64,000 bases of DNA from positions 186,001 through 250,000 of the forward strand of contig CANMSE010000005.1 in NCBI GenBank assembly GCA_947500555.1. The letters run 5' to 3'. This document shows, in pieces, positions 44,338 through 52,543 of the stretch; positions within the stretch are counted from its first letter, which is position 1; every line of letters starts with the position of its first letter. Origin of the DNA: an uncultured Fulvivirga sp. GTDB taxonomy: Bacteria > Bacteroidota > Bacteroidia > Cytophagales > Cyclobacteriaceae. Both the position numbers and the translations under genes were made by a program. Under the pieces are notes generated by a model. It did not search any database. It was given only the letters and a program-made list of their open reading frames with translations, and was not told the origin of the DNA.

Positions 44338-44943
44338 GTGGAGAAACTAAGATTAGAAATATTAGGACTATCATCTAGTCAATCGCAATCAGGTTCATTT
44401 GCGTTGGTGTTGGGCGAGACTGAAGGTAACAGAAGACTTCCCATTATCATCGGTATGTTTGAGGCGCAGGCGATTGCCATAGAAATTGAAAAAATTATCC
44501 CTAATAGGCCAATGACTCATGATTTGTTTAAATCATTTGCTCATGGATTTGATTATAAAGTCAAAGAAATTATCATCTCTGATCTAAAAGAAGGAGTGTT
44601 CTTTGCTAAAATTGTTTGCTCAAATAATGAGAAGAATATTGAAGTAGACGCCCGCCCTTCAGATGCCATCGCCATTGGGCTTCGATTTGATGCTCCAATC
44701 TATACTCATGAGTCTATATTAGCAGAAGCTGGTATCGTACTGACTGATGAAACTGAAGATGATATCAGCGAGATTAAAAATGAATTAACCTCAACAGTGA
44801 AGCGTGAGAAAGAAGCAAGCAAAGAGGGTGGAATGAAAGATTTATCAGTTGATAAGCTCAACGAATTGCTAAAGGAGGCTATAGAAAATGAGGATTATGA
44901 AGAGGCAGCTAAATTAAGAGACGAGCTAAGTCGCAGAAACTAA
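44338..44943 (+). CDS. Bifunctional nuclease domain protein with C-terminal UVR motif
   Basis: 201 aa protein: BFN (DUF151) domain at about 1-140 (ILGLSSSQSQSGSFALVLGE, DARPSDAIAIGLRFDAPIY) and a UVR-type helical motif near the C-terminus (LNELLKEAIENEDYEEAAKLRDEL), as in UvrB/UvrC and McsA. The UVR motif suggests interaction with DNA-repair or protease partners. The start is GTG at 44338. It is the last gene of the etf transcript, before a terminator. Confidence 0.85.
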   Translation: MEKLRLEILGLSSSQSQSGSFALVLGETEGNRRLPIIIGMFEAQAIAIEIEKIIPNRPMTHDLFKSFAHGFDYKVKEIIISDLKEGVFFAKIVCSNNEKNIEVDARPSDAIAIGLRFDAPIYTHESILAEAGIVLTDETEDDISEIKNELTSTVKREKEASKEGGMKDLSVDKLNELLKEAIENEDYEEAAKLRDELSRRN

Positions 44944-44955
44944 CTATTTGAATAA

Positions 44956-44985
44956 GGGCTGTAGAAACTTTCTACAGCCCATTTT
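44956..44985 (+). terminator. Terminator after the etf-BFN operon
   Basis: An 11-bp perfect stem (44956-44966 with 44970-44980; GGGCTGTAGAA) with loop ACT, followed by ATTTTTAT. It lies only 15 bp upstream of the nupC-like start, so part of it may sit in that gene's 5' leader. Confidence 0.9.
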
Positions 44986-45000
44986 TATGCCTATGAATAG

Positions 45001-46287
45001 ATGGATTACTTAAGAGGACTACTTGGAATAGGCACATTGATTGGACTGGCTTATCTGATGTCCAACAACAAAAAACAAATTGACTGGCGCTTAGTAGGTA
45101 TTGGGGTACTTCTTCAGGTAATTTTCGCACTTCTTATTACCAAAGTAAGTTTTGTGGCCGATGCCTTTGATTGGATCAGTGCCAAATTTGTTACCTTTTT
45201 AAGCTTTTCAACCGATGGTGCTAAATTCCTTTTTGGCGATCTGGCAGGAGATACATTTGGATTCATTTTTGCCTTTCAAGTACTGCCAACAGTAATTTTC
45301 TTTTCTACTATCTCTACAGGCCTTTACTATCTGGGTGTACTGCAAAAAATTGTTTATGGTATAGCCTGGATAATGTCGAGAACAATGCGGCTATCTGGAG
45401 CAGAAAGCCTTTCTGCCGCTGGTAATATCTTTTTGGGACAAACGGAAGCTCCTCTTTTGGTTAAACCTTTTGTAAAGAAAATGACAACCTCCGAATTAAT
45501 GTGTCTCATGACGGGAGGTATGGCAACAATTGCCGGAGGAGTGTTAGCTGGTTATGTTGCATTTCTGGGAGGTGATGATCCGGCCGAGCGCGCGAAATAT
45601 GCAGCTTACTTGCTTAGTGCTTCAATCATGAATGCCCCAGCTGCCATTGTACTTGCCAAGATTGTAGTTCCTGAAACTAAAAAAGATCAAATTGATCCTA
45701 ATCTTTCAGTTGCGAAGGAAAGTATGGGTGTGAACTTAATTGACGCACTCGCAAAAGGAGCTGCAGATGGCGTTAAACTGGCTATAAATATAGGTGGGAT
45801 GCTACTCGCATTTATAGCTATAATTTATGCAGTGAATTGGTTGTTAGTAGATGGTATCGGAAGTTGGACTGGTTTAAACGAATTTGTTGTTTCAAGTACC
45901 GGAGGTGTATTTCAAGGTTTTTCCTTAGAGTATATTTTAGGCCAAATATTTCGAGTTTTGGCTTTTATAATGGGTGCTGAATGGAGTGAGACCCTTTATG
46001 TAGGAAGTCTTTTAGGGCAAAAAATTGTGATCAATGAATTTGTCGCCTATTTAAGTTTAGCGGAAATTAAACAAGCAGCAGTACTGAGTGAGAAATCAAT
46101 CGTTATTGCTACTTATGCCCTGTGTGGATTTGCAAACTTCAGCTCTATAGCCATACAAATAGGAGGCATAGGAGGAATGGCTCCTAATAGGCAGGCCGAT
46201 TTGTCAAGACTGGGTTTTAGAGCACTGTTTGCCGCCACGATGGCCACCATGATGACAGCAACTATTGCGGGGGCTTTGTTTGGATAA
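45001..46287 (+). CDS. NupC/NupG-type concentrative nucleoside transporter
   Basis: 428 aa integral membrane symporter importing nucleosides with Na+ or H+. It shows multiple hydrophobic helices and the CNT signature AAGNIFLGQTEAPLLVKPF followed by MTGGMATIAGGVLAGYVAFL and the late ALCGFANFSSIAIQIGGIG. It begins just after the etf operon terminator; its own promoter must overlap that hairpin or it is reached by read-through. It is convergent with the serine hydrolase gene (2-bp gap). Confidence 0.92.
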   Translation: MDYLRGLLGIGTLIGLAYLMSNNKKQIDWRLVGIGVLLQVIFALLITKVSFVADAFDWISAKFVTFLSFSTDGAKFLFGDLAGDTFGFIFAFQVLPTVIFFSTISTGLYYLGVLQKIVYGIAWIMSRTMRLSGAESLSAAGNIFLGQTEAPLLVKPFVKKMTTSELMCLMTGGMATIAGGVLAGYVAFLGGDDPAERAKYAAYLLSASIMNAPAAIVLAKIVVPETKKDQIDPNLSVAKESMGVNLIDALAKGAADGVKLAINIGGMLLAFIAIIYAVNWLLVDGIGSWTGLNEFVVSSTGGVFQGFSLEYILGQIFRVLAFIMGAEWSETLYVGSLLGQKIVINEFVAYLSLAEIKQAAVLSEKSIVIATYALCGFANFSSIAIQIGGIGGMAPNRQADLSRLGFRALFAATMATMMTATIAGALFG

Positions 46288-46289
46288 AA

Positions 46290-48077
46290 TCAGAACTCAA
46301 GCGTTACTCTGTAGGTAGGTTTGATCTCAATTGCATTCCACCTATTCAAACTTGTGGTTCTGGCGAATGAATGAACCTTTTTTGATGAAACACTAGATAT
46401 TCTAGGATAGGCTGTAAATTTATTTACTTTATTGTTTGGTTTCTCAATCCATTCAACACCAACAAAAATATTATCTGATAACATCAGGTCGTATTCCTCT
46501 AAGTTAAAGGAAAGCCAACCTTCTTTTATTGATGATTTAACCAGTATATTCGAACTAAGTAAGTCTTGGTTAGGTTCACCAGCAGCAGTAATACTGTAAA
46601 TCCTTAACCTTAATTTAAACGGCTTCTCTTTTTTATTCCCCGTGATATGAACTTCCACTTTTTTTAGATAAGAGGGTTCCTTTGGTATTTCAATTAGCGT
46701 AATTAATGAAGCCCCTGGATGCTTACCTCCAATATATGCACCTGAAGCGAGTGGACTGACACGTCTTGTGCCTTTAATGGTGGACATCATAAACTGACCA
46801 GATACAATCACTTCATCAAGGGAAGTAACCTTTTCCTTTAACCTAATTATGTTTGTTCTGAATGCTGCTAATTCTTGAACAGAGACATGAAGTATGTCAT
46901 AACCAAGCGCTGAAAATGTCAGCGTGTCTAAAACATTAGTTTTAGGTATAGTTATATTAAAACTACCTTCCTCATCTGAGGCAGTACCTACACCTTTATT
47001 TATTATGCCAATGTTTGTATAGGCCAGCTGCTCTTCCGAGTCTTTATCGATTACAGTTCCTTTGATTATGAGCTCATTAGAAGATAGATATTCATCTTTT
47101 AATACTTCAACTAAGCTGGATAAGAAGCCGTCAGTGGCCTCTGGGTCTTGATTTGATAAAAAAATGAAACTGTAGCCGGATTCAGGGTGATGCAAAAGTG
47201 CTGTACTCACCCCTGAAAATCCTCCTGTCAACTCAAAATAGCCTGAAGGATTTTCCTCAAAATTGTTTAGTAGAAGTGATTTAGATTCTTTTGAAACAAG
47301 GCTTTGATTATAGAATAATCTATTTATGAACTTAATCATATCAAGAAGGGAAGAAAAAGACCCTCCATCAGAAGCACCTTTAGGAGAAGCGGGTATCCTC
47401 TTTTCATGATTACTATAGGGGGTTGCAAACCGCTCATCTTGATCCTTTTTTAAAGGAAAACCAGAATATGGCATTTGTACCTCATCGAATATCTCTTCTT
47501 TAATAAATTCATAATAAGTTTTTCCACTTACCTTCTCTATGACCTTACCAAGAATTATATAACCTGAGTTACTATATTTATAATTCCCACCTGGATAAAA
47601 AGCTAATGTATCATTTTCGATTATGGATAGGTACTCGTCTATGGTATCAAAATCATTATAATTTTTCAAATACATAGGGTTTTGCCAGTAATGACCAAAA
47701 CCAGATCTGTGTGTCAGCAATTGCCTAATGGTTATCATTTTGACTCTATGATCAGTAAATCCTGAAACATAATCTGATAATGAATCATCTAATGATAATA
47801 GGCCATCATCGATTAATTTTAAAATTCCAACCATAGTAAAAACTTTACCTAGAGAGGCAAGGCCATAGATGGTTGTATCAGAAGCTAGAATTTGCTCATC
47901 ATGGTTTGAATAGCCAATGGATTTGTTATAAATGACACCACCATTTTTTAGAACTACAAGCGAACCACTAAACTCAGGCCCCTGTTTGCTGAATATCTGA
48001 TTGATTTTTTCATCCAATTGACCGAATGATTTTAAAGATATTATGAACAGAAATAGAAAAGTGGCCTTAGGTTTCAT
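46290..48077 (-). CDS. Serine hydrolase (beta-lactamase/class C family) with carboxypeptidase-regulatory-like domain
   Basis: 595 aa exported protein (signal peptide TFLFLFIISLKSFGQ). The beta-lactamase-like domain holds SLGK (Ser75, Lys78) and the Tyr motif YKYSNSGYIILG. After about residue 325 an Ig-like CarboxypepD_reg domain (IKGTVIDKDSEEQLAYTNIG) begins, followed by a further beta-sheet region. The hydrolase-plus-regulatory-domain layout is a Bacteroidota theme for cell-envelope peptidases/esterases. It is not expected to be an antibiotic beta-lactamase; the substrate is unknown. Confidence 0.82.
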   Translation of the reverse strand: MKPKATFLFLFIISLKSFGQLDEKINQIFSKQGPEFSGSLVVLKNGGVIYNKSIGYSNHDEQILASDTTIYGLASLGKVFTMVGILKLIDDGLLSLDDSLSDYVSGFTDHRVKMITIRQLLTHRSGFGHYWQNPMYLKNYNDFDTIDEYLSIIENDTLAFYPGGNYKYSNSGYIILGKVIEKVSGKTYYEFIKEEIFDEVQMPYSGFPLKKDQDERFATPYSNHEKRIPASPKGASDGGSFSSLLDMIKFINRLFYNQSLVSKESKSLLLNNFEENPSGYFELTGGFSGVSTALLHHPESGYSFIFLSNQDPEATDGFLSSLVEVLKDEYLSSNELIIKGTVIDKDSEEQLAYTNIGIINKGVGTASDEEGSFNITIPKTNVLDTLTFSALGYDILHVSVQELAAFRTNIIRLKEKVTSLDEVIVSGQFMMSTIKGTRRVSPLASGAYIGGKHPGASLITLIEIPKEPSYLKKVEVHITGNKKEKPFKLRLRIYSITAAGEPNQDLLSSNILVKSSIKEGWLSFNLEEYDLMLSDNIFVGVEWIEKPNNKVNKFTAYPRISSVSSKKVHSFARTTSLNRWNAIEIKPTYRVTLEF

Positions 48078-48180
48078 GTTTTAATTTTTGACAAATAAAC
48101 CTGCTCTATTACCACTATTAAAGCGTTAAGGGGTCAACTGTTTAATTCATGTAATGAATTGCAATAATCATGTATTAAAA

Positions 48181-48210
48181 AAAATGGCACTTCGAAAGAA
48201 GTGCCATTTT
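48181..48210 (-). terminator. Terminator of pckA
   Basis: A 13-bp stem (48181-48193 with 48198-48210) with a GAAA loop, core ATGGCACTTC/GAAGTGCCAT, and T/A runs on both sides, 26 bp beyond the pckA stop. Confidence 0.92.
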
Positions 48211-48236
48211 TACCTATAAATATGTTGAGAAATGAA

Positions 48237-49844
48237 TTATGCCGTCTCCTTAAGTTTAGGTACCGCTGCTAATATCTCTTCGTTTGCATACTCTGAGAAC
48301 TTCTCAAAATTCTTATTAAAGGCATCCGCTAACTTGTTTGCCATAGCGTAGTAACCGTCATCGTCATTCCAGGTTTCTTTTGGGCTTAACACTTCAGTAG
48401 GAACTCCAGGACAACTAGTAGGGATAGCTACATGGAAAATAGAGTGATTTCTAAATTCAACATTATCTAATTTGCCATTAAGTGCTGCCGTAATCATAGC
48501 TCTTGTCAATGGAAGTTTCATTCGAGACCCCTTTCCGTATGGGCCACCGGTCCATCCTGTATTTACCAACCACACATTTACGTCAGCCTCCTGCATTTTT
48601 TTACTAAGCATCTCAGCATATTTGGTTGGGTGTAGCGGCATAAAAGGAGCTCCAAAACAAGCTGAAAATGCAGTTACAGGTTCAGTAATTCCCGCTTCAG
48701 TTCCTGCTACCTTTGCGGTATATCCTGATATAAAATGAAAAGCTGCCTGACCTGGTGTAAGCTTAGAAATAGGAGGTAGCACTCCATATGCGTCACAGGT
48801 TAGAAAGAAGATGTTTTTAGGATTCTTTCCTATTGATGGTTTAGCAATATTTTCGATGTGATCCAATGGGTAGCTCACCCTTGTATTTTCTGTTCTGGAG
48901 CCATCTTTGAAATCAATATCCCCATTTTTAAGTACGATATTTTCTAATAGAGCTCCCTGCTTAATTGCATGAAAAATATCTGGCTCTTTTTCTTCAGATA
49001 GGTCTATAACTTTGGCATAGCATCCGCCTTCAAAGTTAAAAACAGTATTTTCATTAGACCATCCATGTTCATCATCGCCTATTAATTGGCGATCAGGATC
49101 CGCAGAAAGTGTAGTTTTTCCAGTACCAGATAATCCGAAAAAGATGGCAGTATCACCTTGCTCTCCTATGTTGGCAGAACAATGCATTGAAAGAGTATTC
49201 TTTAAATGTGGCAGCTCAAAATTCAGTGCTGAGAAAATTCCTTTCTTAATTTCTCCAGTATATCCAGTACCCCCAACTAGCGCTATTTTTTTTGTGAAAT
49301 TCAAAATAGCAAAATTATGCTGACGAGTGCCATCAACAGCGGGGTCTGCCATAAAACCAGGTGCATTAATTACCGTCCAGTCAGGAGAAACTGACTTGAT
49401 TTCATCTTCAGTTGGTCTTAAAAACATGTTGTAAGCGAACATATTCGACCAGGGGTATTCATTTACTACCCTAATATTTGTTCTGTAGTTTGGGTCTGCA
49501 CATGCGTAAGCATCGCGAACGTAGATTTCTTTATTTGATAAGTAACCAACAACTTTATCATATAGTGCATCAAATTTACCAGCTTCAAAAGGAATATTAA
49601 TGTTTCCCCACCAAACAGAATCCTTAGTAATAGAATCTTTAACTATAAACCTATCTTTAGGAGATCTGCCGGTGAACTCACCTGTATCAATGGATATAGC
49701 TCCTGTATTGGTTCTAACAGCCTGGCCTTTTTCAATGGCTATTTCCTCTAATTCTTTTGGATCAAGGTTCCAATGTGCAGTGGCATTTTTGATTCCTAAC
49801 TGCTCTACCGATGCGTTCTCTGATTTTAATCCTAGTTCCTGCAT
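48237..49844 (-). CDS. pckA: Phosphoenolpyruvate carboxykinase (ATP)
   Basis: 535 aa ATP-dependent PEPCK forming PEP from oxaloacetate, the first committed step of gluconeogenesis. The kinase loop GLSGTGKTTLSADP and the metal/substrate motif GDDEHGWS are present, along with GRSPKDRFIV near the N-terminus and the late MKLPLTRAMITAAL. Length and motifs indicate a full enzyme. It has a candidate promoter immediately upstream (49888-49916). Confidence 0.96.
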   Translation of the reverse strand: MQELGLKSENASVEQLGIKNATAHWNLDPKELEEIAIEKGQAVRTNTGAISIDTGEFTGRSPKDRFIVKDSITKDSVWWGNINIPFEAGKFDALYDKVVGYLSNKEIYVRDAYACADPNYRTNIRVVNEYPWSNMFAYNMFLRPTEDEIKSVSPDWTVINAPGFMADPAVDGTRQHNFAILNFTKKIALVGGTGYTGEIKKGIFSALNFELPHLKNTLSMHCSANIGEQGDTAIFFGLSGTGKTTLSADPDRQLIGDDEHGWSNENTVFNFEGGCYAKVIDLSEEKEPDIFHAIKQGALLENIVLKNGDIDFKDGSRTENTRVSYPLDHIENIAKPSIGKNPKNIFFLTCDAYGVLPPISKLTPGQAAFHFISGYTAKVAGTEAGITEPVTAFSACFGAPFMPLHPTKYAEMLSKKMQEADVNVWLVNTGWTGGPYGKGSRMKLPLTRAMITAALNGKLDNVEFRNHSIFHVAIPTSCPGVPTEVLSPKETWNDDDGYYAMANKLADAFNKNFEKFSEYANEEILAAVPKLKETA

Positions 49845-49887
49845 GATACTAATTTTGTGTATGGTTTAGTTTTTATGATTAGGGAAG

Positions 49888-49916
49888 CAAAAGTAAGAAA
49901 ATATTTAATCGACCAA
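49888..49916 (-). promoter_or_regulatory. Bacteroidota-type promoter of pckA
   Basis: On the minus strand TTG (49914-49916), 18 bp, then TACTTTTG (49888-49895) fits the Bacteroidota -33/-7 consensus TTG-N17-23-TAnnTTTG. It lies 44 bp upstream of the pckA ATG, making it the best-supported promoter of the window. Confidence 0.6.
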
Positions 49917-50059
49917 TAGGTAAAAAAGATATTTCAATCGATTGCAGCCTTTATTAAAATTGATAATGCAGTCTTTCAAATTGACCCTAGTAAGTTTATT
50001 TGGTATTACACCGTAGTAATAGTAGATTTAGCGGTATTTTTTAATTTAATCAACGTTAT

Positions 50060-51469
50060 ATGTCATCAATTACGATTGATCATCCTGATCATGGTGCGAA
50101 TGGAAAACAGTTGTGGGGGCACCCAATGGGGCTGTATTATTTGTTTTTTGTCGAAATGTGGGAGCGATTCAGTTATTATGGAATGCGTGCATTACTCACA
50201 CTGTATTTAGCGGCTCCATTGATAGGTGTTAACCCAGGTTTAGGTTGGGATACTGAGAGAACACTTGAGTTCTATGGTCTATATACTATGATGGTCTACT
50301 TGTCTACCATACCTGGCGGACTTATAGCAGACAGGTGGTTAGGGCAAAAGAAGACTGTTCTTTTTGGCGGCATATTATTGTGTATAGGCCATACCGTATT
50401 AGCTGTAGAAGCGATGTGGGCGTTTTATACTGGTATTACTTTTATTGTTTTAGGTGTTGGCGGTCTTAAATCTAATATTTCAACGATGGTTGGTGGTTTG
50501 TATAAGCCTGGAGATGATAGAAGAGATAAAGGGTTTTATATTTTTTATATAGGTATAAATGTAGGTGCATTTTTTGGGGCGCTAGCCACAGGTTGGGCAG
50601 CAGTAGAGTATGGATGGCATTATGGTTTTGGCTTAGCAGGGATTGGAATGTTTGCCGGTCAAATCATGTTCATGTATGGCAAAAAGCACTTGAATGGAGT
50701 TGGCGAATTTCAAGGGGCACCTGACTCTGAGAATAAAGAATTAATGAAAAAACCTTTGACCAAAGTAGAAAAGGATAGAATGCTTGTTATGTTTTTATCG
50801 TTTCTAATCATTATCGTTTTTTGGGGAGCTTTCGAACAAGCTGGAGGTCTGATGAACCTCTATGCAGAGCAAAAAACAAATAGGGCATTAGGATTTATTG
50901 ACTTCACAGTTCCTGCGGCTTGGTTTCAATCTGTGAATGCATTTTTCATTATTACATTAGGAACGGCAGTGGCGGGATTTTGGTACTGGTGGAAGCAAAA
51001 AGGGAAAGAGTCGTCCTCTATTTTTAAGATGGCGGTGGGCGTCATAATCATGGGTACAGGCTTTTTATTTATGAGTGGAGCTTCAATGCAATATCAGGAA
51101 ACTGGTTCTTCAGCTATGTACTGGTTGGTACTGGCCTATTTACTACATACTATAGGAGAATTATGTGCTTCTCCAGTAGCGCTTTCTTACATTACTAAGC
51201 TGGCTCCTGTTAAGTATGCTTCATTTATGATGGGCGCTTATTTTGCAGCAACTGGATTAGGTAATTACGTTGCTGGATGGGTTGGAGCATGGTCACATCA
51301 GGCAGGTGAATTTGAGATATTTACAGGAATATTTGTTTTCTGTACCATTTTCGGAATCCTTGTGCTTACCATTTTAAAACCATTAAAAAGGTTAACGCAT
51401 GGAGCAGAAGAATCTTCTCCTACTGTTGCTATGGAAGACGAAGGCTATTCTCGAGATGATATTGCTTGA
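50060..51469 (+). CDS. POT family proton-dependent oligopeptide transporter
   Basis: 469 aa MFS/PTR2 symporter taking up di- or tripeptides. It has the N-terminal signature YYLFFVEMWERFSYYGMRALL (the E-x-x-E-R-F/Y motif of POTs), DRWLGQKKTVLFGG and FYIFYIGINVGAFFGALATGW, with the usual dozen hydrophobic segments. Substrates cannot be fixed by sequence. A 215-bp gap separates it from pckA, so it is divergently transcribed with its own promoter. Confidence 0.93.
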   Translation: MSSITIDHPDHGANGKQLWGHPMGLYYLFFVEMWERFSYYGMRALLTLYLAAPLIGVNPGLGWDTERTLEFYGLYTMMVYLSTIPGGLIADRWLGQKKTVLFGGILLCIGHTVLAVEAMWAFYTGITFIVLGVGGLKSNISTMVGGLYKPGDDRRDKGFYIFYIGINVGAFFGALATGWAAVEYGWHYGFGLAGIGMFAGQIMFMYGKKHLNGVGEFQGAPDSENKELMKKPLTKVEKDRMLVMFLSFLIIIVFWGAFEQAGGLMNLYAEQKTNRALGFIDFTVPAAWFQSVNAFFIITLGTAVAGFWYWWKQKGKESSSIFKMAVGVIIMGTGFLFMSGASMQYQETGSSAMYWLVLAYLLHTIGELCASPVALSYITKLAPVKYASFMMGAYFAATGLGNYVAGWVGAWSHQAGEFEIFTGIFVFCTIFGILVLTILKPLKRLTHGAEESSPTVAMEDEGYSRDDIA

Positions 51470-51509
51470 TAATTCGAGATAAAATAGTATTAAATAATTT
51501 ATTATATTG

Positions 51510-52079
51510 ATGCCACAATCATCCTACATGGTGACAGCATTTGATATAACAGATCAGTTTAAAAAATTCATAAATGATGATTCCATTTATAGTTACTTGG
51601 GATCACTAAGCCAAGATGATTTGGATAAAATCCTTATTGAAGCTGAAGACTCTGTGGAAAAATCCTTGAGGACAAAATTAGCTTCAAAAAAAGTTTATAA
51701 TATACTTATTGAAAGCCTTCAGAATATTCAGAAATATCTGATGCAGAATGTTGATGAGGGTGATAATTTTGTTTTTTTTGTGGGTGTTTCGAATTGTGGA
51801 AATCAATGCCATATTACCACAGGAAATTACATTCTTAAAACGGATGTAGTCAGTGTAGAGTCACGCTTACAAATCATTAATAGTTTGAATAAAGACGAAA
51901 TAAGAAATTTATATCAGAGTGTTTTAAGCACTGGTAAACAATCGAAATCAGGAGGTGCGGGTTTAGGGTTTATAGATATGGCAAGGCGGTCCTCTGGGAA
52001 ATTGGTTTATGATTTTGAACCTGTGAATAGTGAATACTCGTTTTTCACCCTACAATTAAATGTAAATCTCAAGAATTAA
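51510..52079 (+). CDS. siaB: SiaB family kinase-like protein
   Basis: 189 aa protein with a GHKL/HATPase-type core: an N-box-like helix NILIESLQNIQKYLMQN, a beta region FVFFVGVSNCGNQCHITTGN, and a G-box GGAGLGFIDMARRS. This layout is that of SiaB/DUF6272, which in Pseudomonas aeruginosa phosphorylates SiaC. ATG at 51510 is preferred over a TTG one codon upstream. A SiaC homologue begins 10 bp downstream. No SiaA phosphatase or SiaD cyclase is in the window. Confidence 0.8.
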   Translation: MPQSSYMVTAFDITDQFKKFINDDSIYSYLGSLSQDDLDKILIEAEDSVEKSLRTKLASKKVYNILIESLQNIQKYLMQNVDEGDNFVFFVGVSNCGNQCHITTGNYILKTDVVSVESRLQIINSLNKDEIRNLYQSVLSTGKQSKSGGAGLGFIDMARRSSGKLVYDFEPVNSEYSFFTLQLNVNLKN

Positions 52080-52089
52080 GTTTATAGGA

Positions 52090-52467
52090 ATGGATAATTA
52101 CACACTGACACCTACCCCGAAAACACCCAGATTGTATTTTAATGCAGAGTCAGGTGATTTTGAAATAAGCGGGAGATCAATTCCCGAAAATTCAATTGAA
52201 TTTTACAGACCTCTGATGGAATGGTTGGACTTGTACTCCGAAAATCCTGGAACTAAGACCAGGTTGACAGTAAACTTGGAATACTTTAATACAAGTTCTT
52301 CCAAATGCCTAATTGAGATGTTTCGTAAGCTTGAAAAAATAGTTGACAAGTCTGATATCAAGATAATGTGGCATTATGAAGAAGAGGATGAAGATATGAT
52401 GGAGTCAGGTGAAGATTTTAAAAAGATTTTAAAAGTACCTATTGAGTTGATTGTAACTCAAGGCTAA
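52090..52467 (+). CDS. siaC: SiaC family regulatory phosphoprotein (DUF1987)
   Basis: 125 aa protein with features of the SiaC/DUF1987 fold: TPKTPRLYFNAESGDFEISGRS, PENSIEFYRPLMEWLDLY and LEYFNTSSSKCLIEMF. Thr68 in NTSS coincides with the phosphorylated Thr68 of Pseudomonas SiaC. It follows siaB by 10 bp, so the two likely form the kinase-substrate module; its output in this organism is unknown. Confidence 0.82.
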   Translation: MDNYTLTPTPKTPRLYFNAESGDFEISGRSIPENSIEFYRPLMEWLDLYSENPGTKTRLTVNLEYFNTSSSKCLIEMFRKLEKIVDKSDIKIMWHYEEEDEDMMESGEDFKKILKVPIELIVTQG

Positions 52468-52488
52468 AATGAATTTTGCCTGTAAACT

Positions 52489-52518
52489 AAAAAAACCCTG
52501 AATTTCAGGGGTTTTTTA
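52489..52518. terminator. Bidirectional terminator between siaC and groEL
   Basis: An A/T-flanked hairpin with CCCTGAA / TTCAGGG core is followed by TTTTTT on the + strand and preceded by AAAAAA (T-run on the minus strand). It serves the convergent siaC (+) and groEL (-). Confidence 0.88.
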
Positions 52519-52543
52519 GTTTATGCTAACAGGTTAGCAATGA

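Noticed and set aside
46290..48077. Serine hydrolase as an antibiotic-resistance beta-lactamase
   Set aside because: Domain layout and length fit Bacteroidota envelope hydrolases rather than class C beta-lactamases.
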